From Candidatus Binatia bacterium (GTDB lineage: Bacteria; Desulfobacterota_B; Binatia; UBA9968): a stretch of DNA of 5,366 nt. The translations under genes were made by a program, and so were the position numbers. Location of the stretch: positions 1 to 5,366 of the forward strand of contig JAICHC010000246.1 of the NCBI GenBank assembly GCA_025922795.1, written 5' to 3'. Position 1 is the stretch's first letter, and every line of letters starts with the position of its first letter. The notes beneath the pieces are model-generated. The model ran no database searches and was not told where the DNA came from. It was given only the letters and a program-made list of their open reading frames with translations. Positions 5,229-5,366 of the stretch are shown here, piece by piece.

Positions 5229-5366
5229 CTAGAGTATTCCGAAGCATTGGAGCCGTAGAACCTTGCCGTTGGCTTCAGCCGCAACCGACGTAGATTTGGA
5301 TGGCATAAAGCCTCCACATTGATACTCAACCTGGAAGTCCTTGGCGCAACCGCGTTTCGGATCCCC
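5229..5366 (-). CDS. C-terminal end of an unrecognised protein (45 codons visible, cut by window edge)
   Basis: The minus strand is open from the window edge to a TAG at 5229-5231. The visible tail begins GDPKRGCAKDFQVEYQCGG and ends AAEANGKVLRLQCFGIL. It has three cysteines (visible residues 7, 17 and 41), alternating polar and hydrophobic residues that suggest beta strands, and a reasonable amino-acid mix, so it reads like a real protein end, possibly a secreted or periplasmic disulfide-containing domain. I do not recognise the family. It converges on the amidase with 140 bp between the stops, and no clear terminator lies between them. The short length is the main reason for doubt. Confidence 0.5.
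   Translation of the reverse strand, partial: GDPKRGCAKDFQVEYQCGGFMPSKSTSVAAEANGKVLRLQCFGIL

Overview
The window is a moderately GC-rich bacterial chromosome segment with a catabolic or transport gene set and an unusual density of short inverted repeats. The genes are a tripartite tricarboxylate transporter (TctB/TctA), a cupin, a VOC-family protein, a fold-type I aminotransferase and an amidase-signature hydrolase. This mix is common in environmental Proteobacteria. The repeat styles (an octamer TGGAGTNN inverted repeat, a GTAGGGGC...GCCCCTAC palindrome, and a long palindromic element) remind me of uncultured soil or groundwater Deltaproteobacteria-like lineages. That placement rests on recall and is low confidence; no marker gene is present.

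Layout. Positions 1-3236 are a minus-strand block, read from right to left: aminotransferase (3236-2058), VOC protein (1966-1574), cupin (1484-1017), tctB (842-381) and the first 120 codons of tctA (360-1, cut by the window edge). The first three genes are about 90 bp apart and could be one transcript. The tct pair follows a 174 bp gap holding a perfect-armed palindrome. No tctC binding-protein gene is visible. Positions 3237-3591 are a 355 bp divergent intergenic region with at least four inverted-repeat structures, including a 126 bp palindromic element whose right end abuts a plausible promoter for the amidase. The amidase (3592-5088, plus strand) is complete, with a Lys-Ser-Ser triad and a non-canonical nucleophile loop. 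At the right edge the last 45 codons of an unrecognised minus-strand gene (5366-5229) converge on the amidase.

How the genes may work together. The amidase could release carboxylates and ammonia from amides, the aminotransferase could interconvert amino and 2-oxo acids, the cupin and VOC protein could be metal-dependent accessory enzymes, and TctAB could import a carboxylate using a binding protein encoded elsewhere. This is inference from context; no substrate can be read from the sequence. I see no clear new multi-gene system. The most unusual content is the repeat elements and how they touch gene ends: one supplies the VOC stop codon and another borders the amidase promoter. No rRNA, tRNA, CRISPR array, transposase or convincing terminator was found.
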